Assembly (NCBI GenBank): GCA_963704995.1
Contig: CAVPIM010000017.1
Span: forward strand, 806,001 to 870,000
Source: RYN-230 sp963704995
Lineage (GTDB): Bacteria; Actinomycetota; Actinomycetes; Streptosporangiales; Streptosporangiaceae
DNA: 64,000 nucleotides
Reading direction: 5' to 3'
The translations under genes were made by a program, and so were the position numbers. How positions within the stretch are numbered: position 1 is the first letter of the stretch; each line of letters starts with the position of its first letter. The notes beneath the pieces are model-generated. The model was given only the letters and a program-made list of their open reading frames with translations. It had not been told where the DNA came from and did not search any database. Of this stretch, positions 17,342-26,876 are shown one piece after another.

Positions 17342-18787
17342 TCACGTGGTCGGGACGGCGTGCCCGCCGCTGGACAGGCAGAGGGCGAGCAGGACCGTGA
17401 CGATCGTCAGCCACCGGGTCATCCGGTTCCGCGGCACCTGGGTCAGTACGGCCCAGGCCACGGCCGTGTACCAGGCGAAGACCCAGGGGGCGACGAGGAT
17501 CCAGGCGAACGTCAGCGCGAACGGCGCCACGACCTCGGCCGGCTGGTCGGAGGAGATCCGCCGGTAGACCAGCCAGGCCACGATGAACAGCGCGAACGGC
17601 CACAGGCAGCTGATGATCGTGGCCATCGTGTTCTGCGGGACGCCGAACGCCTGCCCGGTGAGCTCGAACACCCGCCAGGGCGAGGGCAGCGTGACCAGCT
17701 TGAGCCCGCCGAACACCGGTTTTATCGCGCCCAGGCCGTAGTAGCTGTAGCTGAGCGCGAGCGTCGCCACGGCCGCCACGGTCATCCGGGTGATGCGCAG
17801 CCAATCGCGGTTGCGCAGCAGTGGCCAGGCCAGGCCCAGGCCGATCAGCACCGCGTAGATCTTGACCCCGCAGGCCAGGCCGATCAGCACGCCGACGACC
17901 GCGTCACCCCAGAGATTGGAGAAGCGCCGGGCGACCTGGATGGCACCGATCGCCGCGGCGGCCACGAGCGTGTCGAGGTGACCGCCGCTGACCAGTTCCA
18001 GGATGAGGACGGGGTTAGCGGTCCAGAACAGCGTGGCCCGCACCGGGTCGTCGGAGGTGAGCAGGAGGAGCAGGCCCACGCCGATGAAGACGATCCCGTT
18101 GAGGATCATGATCACCCAGATCGTGGTCGCGACGTTCGCGTGGCCGATCGAGGCGGCGAACGACTGGATCACGGTGGCGAACGGGCCGTAGACGGACGGC
18201 TGCGCCTTCCACATGGTCCCGACGACCTCGGTGTAGGCGGAGTGGCCGCCGAGGAAGGCGAGCGGGTTGGTGGTGTAGGGGTTACCGCCCAGCGCGGCGA
18301 TCCGGCCGTAGGCCGCGTAACTCGCGGTGTCGGAGGACCCCACCGGGGTGAGGCAGACCAAGATCCCGACGATGCCCGTGCTGACCAGCAGCAGGATCCG
18401 CGGGTTCGGCCGCCAGCCCTGGCTGTGCGCCCACAGCATGCCGGCCAGCCCGAGGCAGGCCAGGATGTCGCTGAGGTACAGCATGAGGCTGGCCAGCACG
18501 TGCTGCGAGCTCAGCGAGGGCAGCAGCCGGGACAGCGGCAGCAGGACGGGCAGCGTCTCGGCGTTCGGGGCGGTGGCCCCGAGGAGCATGCCCAGCAGCA
18601 GGCCCGCGGCCGACAGGGAGACGGCGACCCGGGGGGTGGCCAGCCTGCTCCAGGCGAGCTTGCGGATGAGCGTGCTCATCAGCCGCTCGACCGGCCCGTG
18701 GCCGCCTTCCAGTGGATCAGGCGCCGACTGCTCGGGCGGCCGGGTCAGCCCGGGCGTGCCCGCAGAGTGAGTGGACACCTGGGTCAC
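17342..18787 (-). CDS. MptB-like alpha-1,6-mannosyltransferase family protein
   Basis: A 481-residue polytopic protein resembling the MptB/TIGR03459 family, GT-C enzymes that use polyprenol-phosphomannose to extend alpha-1,6-mannan chains of lipomannan. Seen here are a C-terminal run of paired helices and the loops CLTPVGSSDTASYAAYGRIA and GGNPYTTNPLAFLGG with acidic residues placed as in the family catalytic loop. The family match is by overall pattern. GTG 18787 is chosen because GGAGGT lies 9 bases upstream. It is the first gene of a probable two-gene unit with the glycosyltransferase-like gene downstream. Confidence 0.7.
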   Translation of the reverse strand: MTQVSTHSAGTPGLTRPPEQSAPDPLEGGHGPVERLMSTLIRKLAWSRLATPRVAVSLSAAGLLLGMLLGATAPNAETLPVLLPLSRLLPSLSSQHVLASLMLYLSDILACLGLAGMLWAHSQGWRPNPRILLLVSTGIVGILVCLTPVGSSDTASYAAYGRIAALGGNPYTTNPLAFLGGHSAYTEVVGTMWKAQPSVYGPFATVIQSFAASIGHANVATTIWVIMILNGIVFIGVGLLLLLTSDDPVRATLFWTANPVLILELVSGGHLDTLVAAAAIGAIQVARRFSNLWGDAVVGVLIGLACGVKIYAVLIGLGLAWPLLRNRDWLRITRMTVAAVATLALSYSYYGLGAIKPVFGGLKLVTLPSPWRVFELTGQAFGVPQNTMATIISCLWPFALFIVAWLVYRRISSDQPAEVVAPFALTFAWILVAPWVFAWYTAVAWAVLTQVPRNRMTRWLTIVTVLLALCLSSGGHAVPTT

Positions 18788-19206
18788 TCTGGGCACACCT
18801 CCATGAACGGTCTGGGGCGGCTGCGGTGCTGCCCGGTCCCGCACTGCCGGCTGGCACAGCGCTAGCCGGTACTGCGGGGCTAGCGCGCCCGGCCAGCGCC
18901 GGCCTCACCCGCCGCCGCTGCCGGGGGCGCCGCGTGCCCCCGATGGCACCGGGCTGGCCCCGCGCGGCTAACCCTGTTCTACCTGCCTAGTCTGAGCGTA
19001 GGGTGAGTGCCGAATACACCACGCCACATTTACTGAATCCTTCCGGCGAATTCACCTCGTTGCGTGGCTGCGGCACTTCCCGTCTGGGAACAGGTTACTC
19101 ATGCCGGGGCGCCCGGTTTGCCGCGACTTCCCCGCACTCGCCCCTGGCGGCCGCTGACTTTCCGCCGGGGCGGTGACTTCCGGCCGGGCCGCGGGTCAGT
19201 ACCGGT
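18788..19206. other. Divergent promoter region
   Basis: A 419-bp gap between the leftward MptB-like gene and the rightward sigma-factor gene. The leftward ribosome site GGAGGT lies at its left edge. Around 18985-19055 the sequence becomes more AT-rich (including TACACCACGCCACATTTACTG), which is the likely promoter zone. No gene or clear palindrome was found. Confidence 0.4.
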
Positions 19207-20229
19207 ATGACCACCAGCGAGGAGTTCACCAGCCTCACCGGCCAGTTCCGGCGCGAGCTGCTGGCCCACTGCTACCGGATGCTGGGGTCGGCCGACGAGG
19301 CCGAGGACCTGGTGCAGGAGACCTATCTGCGCGCCTGGCGGGCGTACGACGGGTTCGAGGGCCGGTCCTCCATCCGCACCTGGCTGTACCGGATCGCCAC
19401 CAATGCGTGCCTGACCGCCATCGAGCGCCGCAGCCGCCGGCCGCTGCCCTCCGGGCTGGGCGCCCCGGACGACGACCCGTCCGCCCCGGTGGTGTCTGCG
19501 CCGCAGGTGCCGTGGCTGCAGCCCCTTCCCGATGCCCTGCTGGCCTCGCCGCACGACGATCCCGCGGCCGCCGCCGCCGCACGCGCCGGCATCCGGCTGG
19601 CGATGGTCGCGGCCCTGCAGTACCTGTCCGCCCGGCAGCGGGCGGTGCTCATCCTGCGGGACGTGCTGGACTGGCCGGCCGCCGAGGTGGCCGCCATGCT
19701 GGGGACCACGACCACCGCGGTCAACAGCGGCCTGCGGCGCGCCCGGGCCCAGCTGGCGCGGGCCCTGCCCGACGAGGACGACGTCGCCGAGCCCGGCGAG
19801 CCGGGCCGCCGCGCGATGCTCGACCGCTTCGCGGCGGCGTTCGAGAACGGTGACATGACCGCGCTGACGGAGTTGCTGCGCCAGGACGTGGCCCTGGAGA
19901 TGCCACCCATGCTGACCTGGTTCGCCGGCCGGGAGACCGTGCGCCGCTTCCTGGCCACGAAGCTGCTCGGCATGCCGGGGCAGTTCCGGCTGCTTGCGGC
20001 CCTGGCCAACGGGCAGCCGGCCTTCGCGGCCTACGAACGCGGGGCTGACGGCGTGTACCGCGCCCACGCCGTGCTGGTGCTGACGGTCACCGCGACCGGG
20101 ATCGCGCGGATCGTCATCTTCCTCAGCCCGGGCCTGCTCGGGCTGTTCGGCCTGCCGCAGGAGCACGACCCGGACGCGGCCCGCCCCGCGACCGTGGCTG
20201 ACCTGGCGGTCCCCTCGTGGCCCCGCTGA
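19207..20229 (+). CDS. ECF sigma factor with C-terminal SnoaL-like domain
   Basis: A 340-residue ECF sigma factor of the SigG-like type. Sigma region 2 covers about residues 10-75 (ELLAHCYRMLGSADEAEDLV, then QETYLRAWRAYDGFEGRSSI and RTWLYRIATNACL). Region 4 covers about 135-190 (YLSARQRAVLILRDVLDWPA, then VAAMLGTTTTAVNSGLRRAR). From about 200 a SnoaL/NTF2-like domain follows (LDRFAAAFENGDMTALTELL), as in ECF groups thought to self-regulate through this domain instead of an anti-sigma factor. Its last 13 bases overlap the downstream gene, so translation is coupled. Confidence 0.9.
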   Translation: MTTSEEFTSLTGQFRRELLAHCYRMLGSADEAEDLVQETYLRAWRAYDGFEGRSSIRTWLYRIATNACLTAIERRSRRPLPSGLGAPDDDPSAPVVSAPQVPWLQPLPDALLASPHDDPAAAAAARAGIRLAMVAALQYLSARQRAVLILRDVLDWPAAEVAAMLGTTTTAVNSGLRRARAQLARALPDEDDVAEPGEPGRRAMLDRFAAAFENGDMTALTELLRQDVALEMPPMLTWFAGRETVRRFLATKLLGMPGQFRLLAALANGQPAFAAYERGADGVYRAHAVLVLTVTATGIARIVIFLSPGLLGLFGLPQEHDPDAARPATVADLAVPSWPR

Positions 20230-20810
20230 CGGGGAGCCTCGGGCTCCTCGGATCCGCGGTCAGCTACGCGCTCTCCAGTACCCGGCTGGCCACCCCGGAA
20301 CGTCTGTCCTGCCCCACGCCGTGTGCCGGCTGGGACCTGGGATGGCTGCTGCACCACGTGAGCGACTCGCTGGGGGTGCTGCACGAGGCCCTCACCGCCG
20401 GGTACGTGGCCCCGGGGCCGGGGAACGACGGCTCCGGGACCGACCCCGCCGGCGACCTGCGCCGCCGGGCCGCCAGGCTGCTGGCCGCCTGCGCCCCGGA
20501 CGGTCACGCCGACCATCTGGTCGCCATCGGTGACCGCGAGCTCGCCGCCAGGATGGTCGCCGCCGCCGGGGCCATCGAGATCACCGTTCATGGCTGGGAC
20601 ATCGCGGCCGCCTGCGGCAGCCGCCGGCCGGTCCCGCCGGGGCTGGCGGCGATCCTGCTGCCGATCGCCCCGCTGTTCATCACGCCCGGCGTCCGGGCGG
20701 GGCTGTTCGCCGACCCGGTTCCGGTGCGGGGGCCAGCCTGCCCCGGCGACCAGCTGGTCGCCTTCCTCGGGCGGCACCCGGGTATCCCCGCCGCGCCCGG
20801 CCCCGCCTGA
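20217..20810 (+). CDS. Maleylpyruvate isomerase-like (TIGR03086) protein
   Basis: A 197-residue protein of the actinomycete mycothiol-dependent maleylpyruvate isomerase / DinB-like group. The N-terminal bundle shows LSCPTPCAGWDLGWLLHHVS, where the His near residue 47 is a usual metal ligand, and EITVHGWDIAAACG near 125 supplies another conserved His. The family uses a divalent metal and often a low-molecular-weight thiol; the substrate here is unknown. GTG 20217 lies inside the end of the sigma-factor gene, so the two are one operon, and this protein may be a target or modulator of that sigma factor. Confidence 0.8.
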   Translation: MAPLTGSLGLLGSAVSYALSSTRLATPERLSCPTPCAGWDLGWLLHHVSDSLGVLHEALTAGYVAPGPGNDGSGTDPAGDLRRRAARLLAACAPDGHADHLVAIGDRELAARMVAAAGAIEITVHGWDIAAACGSRRPVPPGLAAILLPIAPLFITPGVRAGLFADPVPVRGPACPGDQLVAFLGRHPGIPAAPGPA

Positions 20811-20928
20811 TCCCGGCCCGGATCACCGGGCCTGACCAGCGCAGATCTGGCCCACGGGCGGCCTCGCGGCGATTCGCGGCGGTCCGCCTGGTCTGCCTGG
20901 GCAGGACCTAAGAAACGGAGTAGCTGAC

Positions 20929-22383
20929 ATGTCGGATCTCTCTGCCGCCCCGCCAGCCGGCCGCGTGAGCGGCCGCCTCGAGGGCGGCTCAGCCACCGGC
21001 GGCCGGGGCGTGATACCGGGACGGGCAAGCAACGGCTGGACGCTGGTGCTGGCCGGGCTCGGAGCGTTCATGTCCGCCCTGGATGTGGTGGTCGTGGCGA
21101 CCGCGCTGCCCACCCTGCAATCACACCTCGGGGCGAGCCTGGCCGACCTGGAATGGACCATCAACGCCTACAACCTGGTCTTCGGCTGCCTGATGCTGAC
21201 CGGCGCGGCGCTCGGCGACCGTTTCGGCCGCCGCCGCATGTACGTCCTCGGGCTCATCGTGTTCGTCCTGGGCTCGGCGCTGGCGGCGCTGTCATCGGGC
21301 GCCGGGATGCTCATCGCCGCGCGGGTGGTGCAGGGCGCCGGGGCGGCCATGCTGGTGCCGCTGACCCTGACCCTGATCAGCGACGCGTTCCCGGCCGAGA
21401 AGCGCGGGGCGGCCATCGGGATCTGGGGCGGCATCACCGGCCTCGGCGTGGCCGCCGGCCCCCTCGTCGGCGGCGCGATCGTGCAGGGCCTGTCCTGGGA
21501 GTGGATCTTCTGGGTCAACGTGCCGGTCGGATTGGCCGTCGCGGCGCTCTCCGGGCTGCGGCTGCGCGAGAGCCGCGGGCCCCGGCCGCAGCTGGACATC
21601 GCGGGCATGATCCTGGCCGGGATCGCGCTGTTCGCGCTGACCTGGGCCCCGGTGCGGGCACCGGCGGTGGGCTGGGCCAGCGCCGAGGTGATCGGCGCGT
21701 TCGCGGCCGGCGCCGTGCTCCTGGCCGGGTTCCTGGCCTGGGAACGGCGGGCCCGCTATCCGATGCTGCCCCTGGCGTACTTCCGCCGCCGCGGCTTCGC
21801 CACCGCCAACGCGGTGATCTTCTTCCAGTTCATCTCGCTGATCGGGTCCCTGTTCTTCATCACCCAGCTGTTCCAGATCGGGCTGGGCTACTCCCCGTTC
21901 CAGGCGGGCCTGCGGATCCTGGTCTGGATGGCCACGCCCATGCTGGTCGCGCCGGTCGCCGGCGCCCTCGCCGACAAGATCGGCAACCGGCCGTTCATGG
22001 TCACCGGCCTGGTCATGCAGGCCGCCGGGCTGGGCTGGCTGGCCGCGGTCACCGAGCCGGGGGTGAGCTACGGCACCCTGGTCGCGCCGCTGATCATCGC
22101 GGGGGTGGGCATCTCGATGTGCTTCCCGACCGTGGCCAACGCGGTCACCGGCTCGGTTCCGGCCCGGGATGTCGGGGTGGCTGCCGGCACCAACAACGCG
22201 CTGAACGCGCTGGGAGGCGTGTTCGGCGTCGCGATCCTGGCCGCCGTCTTCGCCGCGCACGGCAGCTACGAGTCCCCGGCCACGTTCATCCACGGATTCA
22301 GGCCCGCAGAATGGACCGCCGCCGCGGTGGCGGCGGCCGGGGTCGTGGCGGCCCTGCTCGCCCCGGCCAAGGCGGAACTGTGA
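20929..22383 (+). CDS. MFS drug transporter, DHA2 family (14 TM)
   Basis: A 484-residue major facilitator of the EmrB/QacA (DHA2, 14-helix) type. The first helix carries GAFMSALDVVVVATALPTLQ, with the Asp typical of DHA2 pumps, and motif A appears as GDRFGRRRMYVLG near residue 100. Motif C-like GGITGLGVAAGPLVGGAI lies near 166. Such proteins export hydrophobic drugs in exchange for protons. GGAG lies 8-9 bases before ATG 20929. It may be transcribed with the sigma-factor pair 118 bp upstream, but the gap also has room for its own promoter. Confidence 0.9.
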   Translation: MSDLSAAPPAGRVSGRLEGGSATGGRGVIPGRASNGWTLVLAGLGAFMSALDVVVVATALPTLQSHLGASLADLEWTINAYNLVFGCLMLTGAALGDRFGRRRMYVLGLIVFVLGSALAALSSGAGMLIAARVVQGAGAAMLVPLTLTLISDAFPAEKRGAAIGIWGGITGLGVAAGPLVGGAIVQGLSWEWIFWVNVPVGLAVAALSGLRLRESRGPRPQLDIAGMILAGIALFALTWAPVRAPAVGWASAEVIGAFAAGAVLLAGFLAWERRARYPMLPLAYFRRRGFATANAVIFFQFISLIGSLFFITQLFQIGLGYSPFQAGLRILVWMATPMLVAPVAGALADKIGNRPFMVTGLVMQAAGLGWLAAVTEPGVSYGTLVAPLIIAGVGISMCFPTVANAVTGSVPARDVGVAAGTNNALNALGGVFGVAILAAVFAAHGSYESPATFIHGFRPAEWTAAAVAAAGVVAALLAPAKAEL

Positions 22384-22451
22384 CCACGCCGACCCGGCGC
22401 CGGGGGCGCTTCGTTGCGGAAGAAGAAAGGCCGGGCCGGCCCGCACCGGCG

Positions 22452-23828
22452 CTACGAGCGGGCGGCAGACAACGCACCGGGGCTGGCCTGCTCCTCTTCC
22501 CGGCGGGCAGCGGTGTAGCGGTTCTCCGGGACCGGGAGGCCCAGGTGGCCGCGCAGCGTGCCGGACTCGTACTCGGCCCGGACCAGGCCCCGCTCGCGCA
22601 GGATGGGCACGACCTCGTCGGTGAACCGGCGGAACTGGGACGGGTGCCCGATATGGATGTTGTAGCCGTCCAGCGCCCGGCCCTCGAACCAGCGCTGCAT
22701 CTCGTCCGCCACGGTCTGCGGTGAGCCCGCGAACGGGGTCGGTTTCGGGCCGGAGATGGCCTGCACCGTCTCGCGGAGCGTGTAGCCCTGCGCCCGGGCG
22801 AGCTGCACGATCTTCTCGGCCTGGGTCCGGAAGCCGCGCTCGGCCACGTGCAGCACGTCCGGGAACGGCGCGTCCAGGTCGTACTGGCGGAAGTCGTGCC
22901 AGGCGAACGGGCGGCCCAGCTCGCCCAGGGCCCGGTCGAAGTCCTGGTCGGCGACCTGCAGGTCGTGCTCGATCTCGCGGGCTTGCTTATCGGTGTCGCC
23001 GACGAACACCCGGACGCCGGGCATGACGATGATGTGATCGGGGTTGCGGCCCTTGGCGGCGGCCCGGGACTTGATGTCGGCGTAGAAGGCCTGGCCCTGC
23101 TCGATCGACGCCGCGTGGGTGAAGATGCCCTCGCCGATGGCGGCGCCCAGGTCGCGGCCCTGCTCGGAGTCGCCGGCCTGGAAGATGACCGGCTGCCCCT
23201 GCGGCGAGCGGGAGATGTTCAGCGGGCCGACTACACCGAAGTGGTCCCCTTTGTGGTTCAGCGCGTGCAGCCGGGACGGGTCCAGGAACCGCCGGGCCTG
23301 CCGGTCCCGCGGGAACGCGTCCTCCTCGTAGGAGTCCCACAGGCCCTGGGCGACCCGGACGAACTCCAGCCCGCGCGCGTACCGCGTGTCGTAGTCGTAG
23401 TGCTCGTCCCGGCTGAAGTTGCCCGCCGCGCCGGCGTCCCCGCTGGTCACCACGTTCCACCCGGACCGGCCGCCGCTGATCAGCTCCAGCGAGGCGAGCC
23501 GCCGGGCCAGGTTGAACGGGTCGTTGTAGGACGTGGTCATGGTCGCGACCAGGCCGATGTGCCGGGTCACCACGGCCAGCGCGGACAGCAGCGTCATCGG
23601 CTCGAGCCGGTTGAGGTAGTGCGGCGGGGAATCGGGGGTGATGAACTGGCTGTCCACGATGAAGGCCAGGTCGAACCGGGCCGCCTCAGCCAGCTGGACC
23701 TGTTCGGAGTACCAGCCGATGTTCACGCTGGCGTCGCCGGGGATGTCGGGGTCCAGCCACTGGAAGTGCTGGCCGGGACCGCCGGCGCCCATGGTCACCG
23801 CGCCGAGCTTGATCTGCCGGTTGCTCAT
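22452..23828 (-). CDS. LLM flavin-dependent monooxygenase, NtaA/DmoA type
   Basis: A 458-residue luciferase-like monooxygenase of the NtaA/SnaA/DszA/DmoA group. The family N-terminus is clear (LGAVTMGAGGPGQHFQWLDP), followed by EAARFDLAFIVDSQF, the FMN-region SYNDPFNLARRLASLELISG and SGWNVVTS, and GQPVIFQAGDSEQGRDLGA. These enzymes use reduced flavin to oxidise or cleave C-N and C-S bonds in chelators, sulfones or sulfides. The start at 23828 has AAGGAC upstream and overlaps the ATPase stop codon (ATGA). As the last gene of the uptake operon it probably attacks the imported compound; a flavin reductase is not seen nearby. Confidence 0.88.
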   Translation of the reverse strand: MSNRQIKLGAVTMGAGGPGQHFQWLDPDIPGDASVNIGWYSEQVQLAEAARFDLAFIVDSQFITPDSPPHYLNRLEPMTLLSALAVVTRHIGLVATMTTSYNDPFNLARRLASLELISGGRSGWNVVTSGDAGAAGNFSRDEHYDYDTRYARGLEFVRVAQGLWDSYEEDAFPRDRQARRFLDPSRLHALNHKGDHFGVVGPLNISRSPQGQPVIFQAGDSEQGRDLGAAIGEGIFTHAASIEQGQAFYADIKSRAAAKGRNPDHIIVMPGVRVFVGDTDKQAREIEHDLQVADQDFDRALGELGRPFAWHDFRQYDLDAPFPDVLHVAERGFRTQAEKIVQLARAQGYTLRETVQAISGPKPTPFAGSPQTVADEMQRWFEGRALDGYNIHIGHPSQFRRFTDEVVPILRERGLVRAEYESGTLRGHLGLPVPENRYTAARREEEQASPGALSAARS

Positions 23829-24910
23829 CTGGGCTGTCCTTCCGTCGTGCGCTCGGCCGTGCGGTCCGCCGTGCGGGTTCGGGCGCGGGCCAGGGTCATC
23901 CACTCGGTGTGGCGGTGGCAGGCGACGCTGCGGCGGCCGCCGGCCGGGACGAGCGGGGGCTGGGTCGCGCAGCGGGCGGCGGCGAACGCGCAGCGCGTGG
24001 CGAACCCGCAGGCGCCCGGGCCGCCCAGGCCGGCCAGCAGGTCCTCCGGCAGCGCCGCGGCTTCGGCGACGGTGCGGGTGAGCTGCTGCGGGGAGAGTTC
24101 CCGGTCGTGCCGGACGCTCGGCGCGGACGCCATCAGCAGCGCCGTGTAGGGGTGCTCCGGGGCCGCGAAGACCTGGCCCACCGGGCCGTCCTCGACGATC
24201 CGCCCCCGGTAGAGCACCACGACGCGGTCCGCGATGCCCGCCAGCGAGCTGAGGTCGTGCGAGATGATCACGATGGACAGGCCGAGGGCGGTCCGGAGCT
24301 GGTCCAGCAGGCGGAGGATGTAGTTGCGGTTGCTGGCGTCCAGGGCGCTCACCGGCTCGTCACAGATGAGCAGGCGGGGGTGGGTGGCCAGGGCCCGGGC
24401 GATCGACACGCGCTGGCGCTGGCCGCCGGAGATCTGGCCCGGGGTCCGCGGCAGCACCGAATCGTCCAGGCCGACCTGGCCCAGGGCCGCGACGACCCGC
24501 CGGCGGATCTCGTCGGCGCCGCTTTCGCCCTGCAGCCTGACCCCCTCGGCGACGATGTCGTGCACGGTCATGTCCGGGTCGAGCGAGCGGAGCGGGTCCT
24601 GGAAGACCAGCTGCAGGTGCCCGCGGCGGCGCTCGGCCCGGCGCGCGCCGCGGCGCAGGGCCGAGATGGTGGTGCCCTCGAACACGACCTGGCCCCGGGC
24701 CGGGCTGACCAGCCCGGCCACGGTCCGGGCCAGGGTCGTCTTGCCCGAGCCGGTCTCGCCGACCAGGCCGACGATCTCGCCGGGCCCGATGGCCAGGTCG
24801 ACGCCGCTGAGGACCTGGCTGGCCCGCCAGCCGCGGCCGAGGACCACGTCGAGCGACTCGACTGCGAGCAGCGGCGCGGTGTCCGGGAGGCTGGGCGCGG
24901 GGGCGGTCAC
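23825..24910 (-). CDS. Oligopeptide/nickel-type ABC transporter ATPase (DppF-like)
   Basis: A 361-residue ATPase. Walker A is GETGSGKTTLARTVAG near residue 50, the signature is ISGGQRQRVSIARAL near 155, and Walker B is RLLICDEPVSALD near 178. The C-terminal oligopeptide-transporter extension contains GACGFATRCAFAAARCATQPP, whose Cys residues fit the iron-sulfur or structural motif seen in DppF-type subunits. GTG 24910 overlaps the stop of the fused permease-ATPase gene (GTGA). It powers uptake with the fused ATPase as a heterodimer. Confidence 0.9.
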   Translation of the reverse strand: MTAPAPSLPDTAPLLAVESLDVVLGRGWRASQVLSGVDLAIGPGEIVGLVGETGSGKTTLARTVAGLVSPARGQVVFEGTTISALRRGARRAERRRGHLQLVFQDPLRSLDPDMTVHDIVAEGVRLQGESGADEIRRRVVAALGQVGLDDSVLPRTPGQISGGQRQRVSIARALATHPRLLICDEPVSALDASNRNYILRLLDQLRTALGLSIVIISHDLSSLAGIADRVVVLYRGRIVEDGPVGQVFAAPEHPYTALLMASAPSVRHDRELSPQQLTRTVAEAAALPEDLLAGLGGPGACGFATRCAFAAARCATQPPLVPAGGRRSVACHRHTEWMTLARARTRTADRTAERTTEGQPR

Positions 24911-26876
24911 CGGGCGGCCAGCTCGCCGGCGGCCCAGGCGTCCTGGGCGCGGACGCAGCGCACCTCGTGCTGGTCGCCGACCGGGACCGGCGCGACGGGC
25001 GGCGCGGCAGGCGTCGGCCGCGGCCGGGCAGCGCGCGGCGAACCGGCAGCCGGTGATGTCCGCTCCCACCGCGGGCGGCTGGCCCGCGATGACCTCCAGC
25101 TCGCGGCGGCGGAAGTCACCCACCGAGGCCACCCGGAGCAGCGCCTGGGTGTAGGGGTGCCGCGGCCGCTCGATGATCTCCCGGGCCGGGCCCGACTCCA
25201 CGACTTCGCCGGCGTAGAACACCACCACGCGGTCGCACAGCTCGGTGACCACGGCCAGGTCGTGCGACACGAACAGGACGGCCAGGCCGCGCTCCGTCGC
25301 GGAGCCGGCGCAGCATCTCGATCACCTCGGCCTGGATGGTGACGTCCAGCGCGGTGGTCGCCTCGTCCGCCACCAGCAGCTGCGGGTCGCAGGAGATCGC
25401 GATGGCGATCATCACCCGCTGCAGCATGCCGCCGGACAGCTCGGCCGGGATCTGGTGGAACACGTGCTCCGGCTGGTGCAGGCCCACGGCCGTGAACAGC
25501 TCGAGGGAACGTTGCCGCGCGGCCCGGCGGGACAGGCCCAGCTTCACCCGCAGCACCTCGGCCAGCTGGTTTCCCACGGTGATCGACGGGTTCAGGTAGG
25601 AGGCCGGGTCCTGGAACACCGCGCCGATGTGGCGGCCGTGCACGCCCTCCCAGCCGCGCCGGGACAAGGTGGTCAGGTCACGGCCGCCGAACGTGATCGA
25701 GCCGTGCTCGATGGTGCAGCCACCGGGCAGCACGCCGAGCGCGGCCCGGCAGGTCAGCGTCTTGCCGCTGCCGGACTCCCCCACCAGGCCGACGATCTCC
25801 CCGGCGCGCAGGCCCAGCGAGACGCCGCGGATCGCGGTGGCCGCCCCGTGGTGCACGCTGACGTGCAGGTCGTCCAGGCGCAGCAGGTCCTGGCCGGCCG
25901 GTGCGGTCCGGGCGGGTGCGGTCAGCGCCGTGGCCGCCGGGGCGGGGGCGAGATCAGGCGACTTGAGATTGTCGATCGTCATCGGCAGGCTCGCAGGCGA
26001 GTGGGTTGCGATGATCGGATCCGGCTGGGCCAGCGTTCCCGCGCCGCGGCGGTCACGGAAGGCATCGGCCAGGGCGTTCAGCGCGCCGACGGTGACGGCG
26101 ATGAGCGCCCCGGGGATGAACGGCGCCCACGGCGCCTGGGCCAGGTACGCCAGGTCGGAGGAGAGCACGCCGCCCCAGGTGGGCGCGGGCGGCTGCACGC
26201 CGATGCCGAGGAAGGTCAGGAACGAGACCGCGAGCAGGGCCGCGGCGGTCATCGACGCCGTGGTCACCGCGATCGTGGGCAGCACCTTGCGCAGCACGTG
26301 CACCCGGACCACGTGCAGCTTCGAGGCGCCCATCAGCTCGGCCGCCTCCACATACTGGGCGCGGGCGTGCTCCAGGGTGGCGGCCCGGGTGACCCGGAAG
26401 AAGAACGGGGCGAGCAGGATCCCGACCGGGACCATGGCCTGGACCAGGCCGTTGCCCAGCGCGGCGGTGACCGCGACCGCGAAGAAGATGTAGGGCAGGG
26501 TCATCAGCGCGTCGGTGACCCGGTTCGCGGCGAAGTCGAACCAGCGGCCGAGGAACACGGTGGCGATCCCCGGCCCGGTGCCCAGCACCAGGCCGATCCC
26601 GACCGCCTCCAGGGCGGTGAGCACCGACAGCCGGGTGCCGGCCATCAGCCGGCTCGCCACGTCCCGGCCCAGGTAGTCGGTGCCGAGCAGGTGGTGCGCG
26701 CCCGGTCCCTGGAACAACGCGTTGGCGTTGATCGTCAGCGGGTTCTGCGGCGCCAGCGTGGACCCGAACGCGGTCAGCACGGCGATGCCCAGCAGCACCA
26801 GCATCGCGATCCGCGCGGACGGCAGCCGGAGCACCGACTGCGGCCCGGCCGCCCGGTTCGTGCCCGCCCGGCTCAT
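24907..26876 (-). CDS. Fused ABC permease-ATPase (DppC-DppD), two frame breaks
   Basis: One continuous frame joins a DppC-type permease (about residues 1-285) to a DppD-type ATPase. The permease has the EAA loop ARAQYVEAAELMGASKLHVV and ends with NALADAFRDRRG; a Pro/Ala linker of about 45 residues leads to LDDLHVSVHHGAA and Walker A GESGSGKTLTCRAALG. Signature LSGGMLQRVMIAIA and Walker B LLVADEATTALD are intact. Breaks near 25300 (extra G) and 25015 separate off VSHDLAVVTELCDRVVVFYA and the tail ending AWAAGELAAR. Permease/ATP-binding fusions are known in actinomycetes. ATG 25982 within the linker is a possible separate start. ATG 26876 overlaps the previous stop codon. Confidence 0.8.

Noticed and set aside
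17360..18865. 501-codon plus-strand frame opposite the MptB-like gene
   Set aside because: Shadow frame: highly charged Arg/Asp/Gln content with no helices or domain, while the minus strand reads as a polytopic glycosyltransferase.
21292..22446. 384-codon minus-strand frame opposite the MFS gene
   Set aside because: Shadow of a clear 14-helix transporter.
25982..26876. DppC and DppD as two separate genes
   Set aside because: The frame is continuous with a linker and no stop, and such fusions are known; a separate start at ATG 25982 stays possible but less likely.
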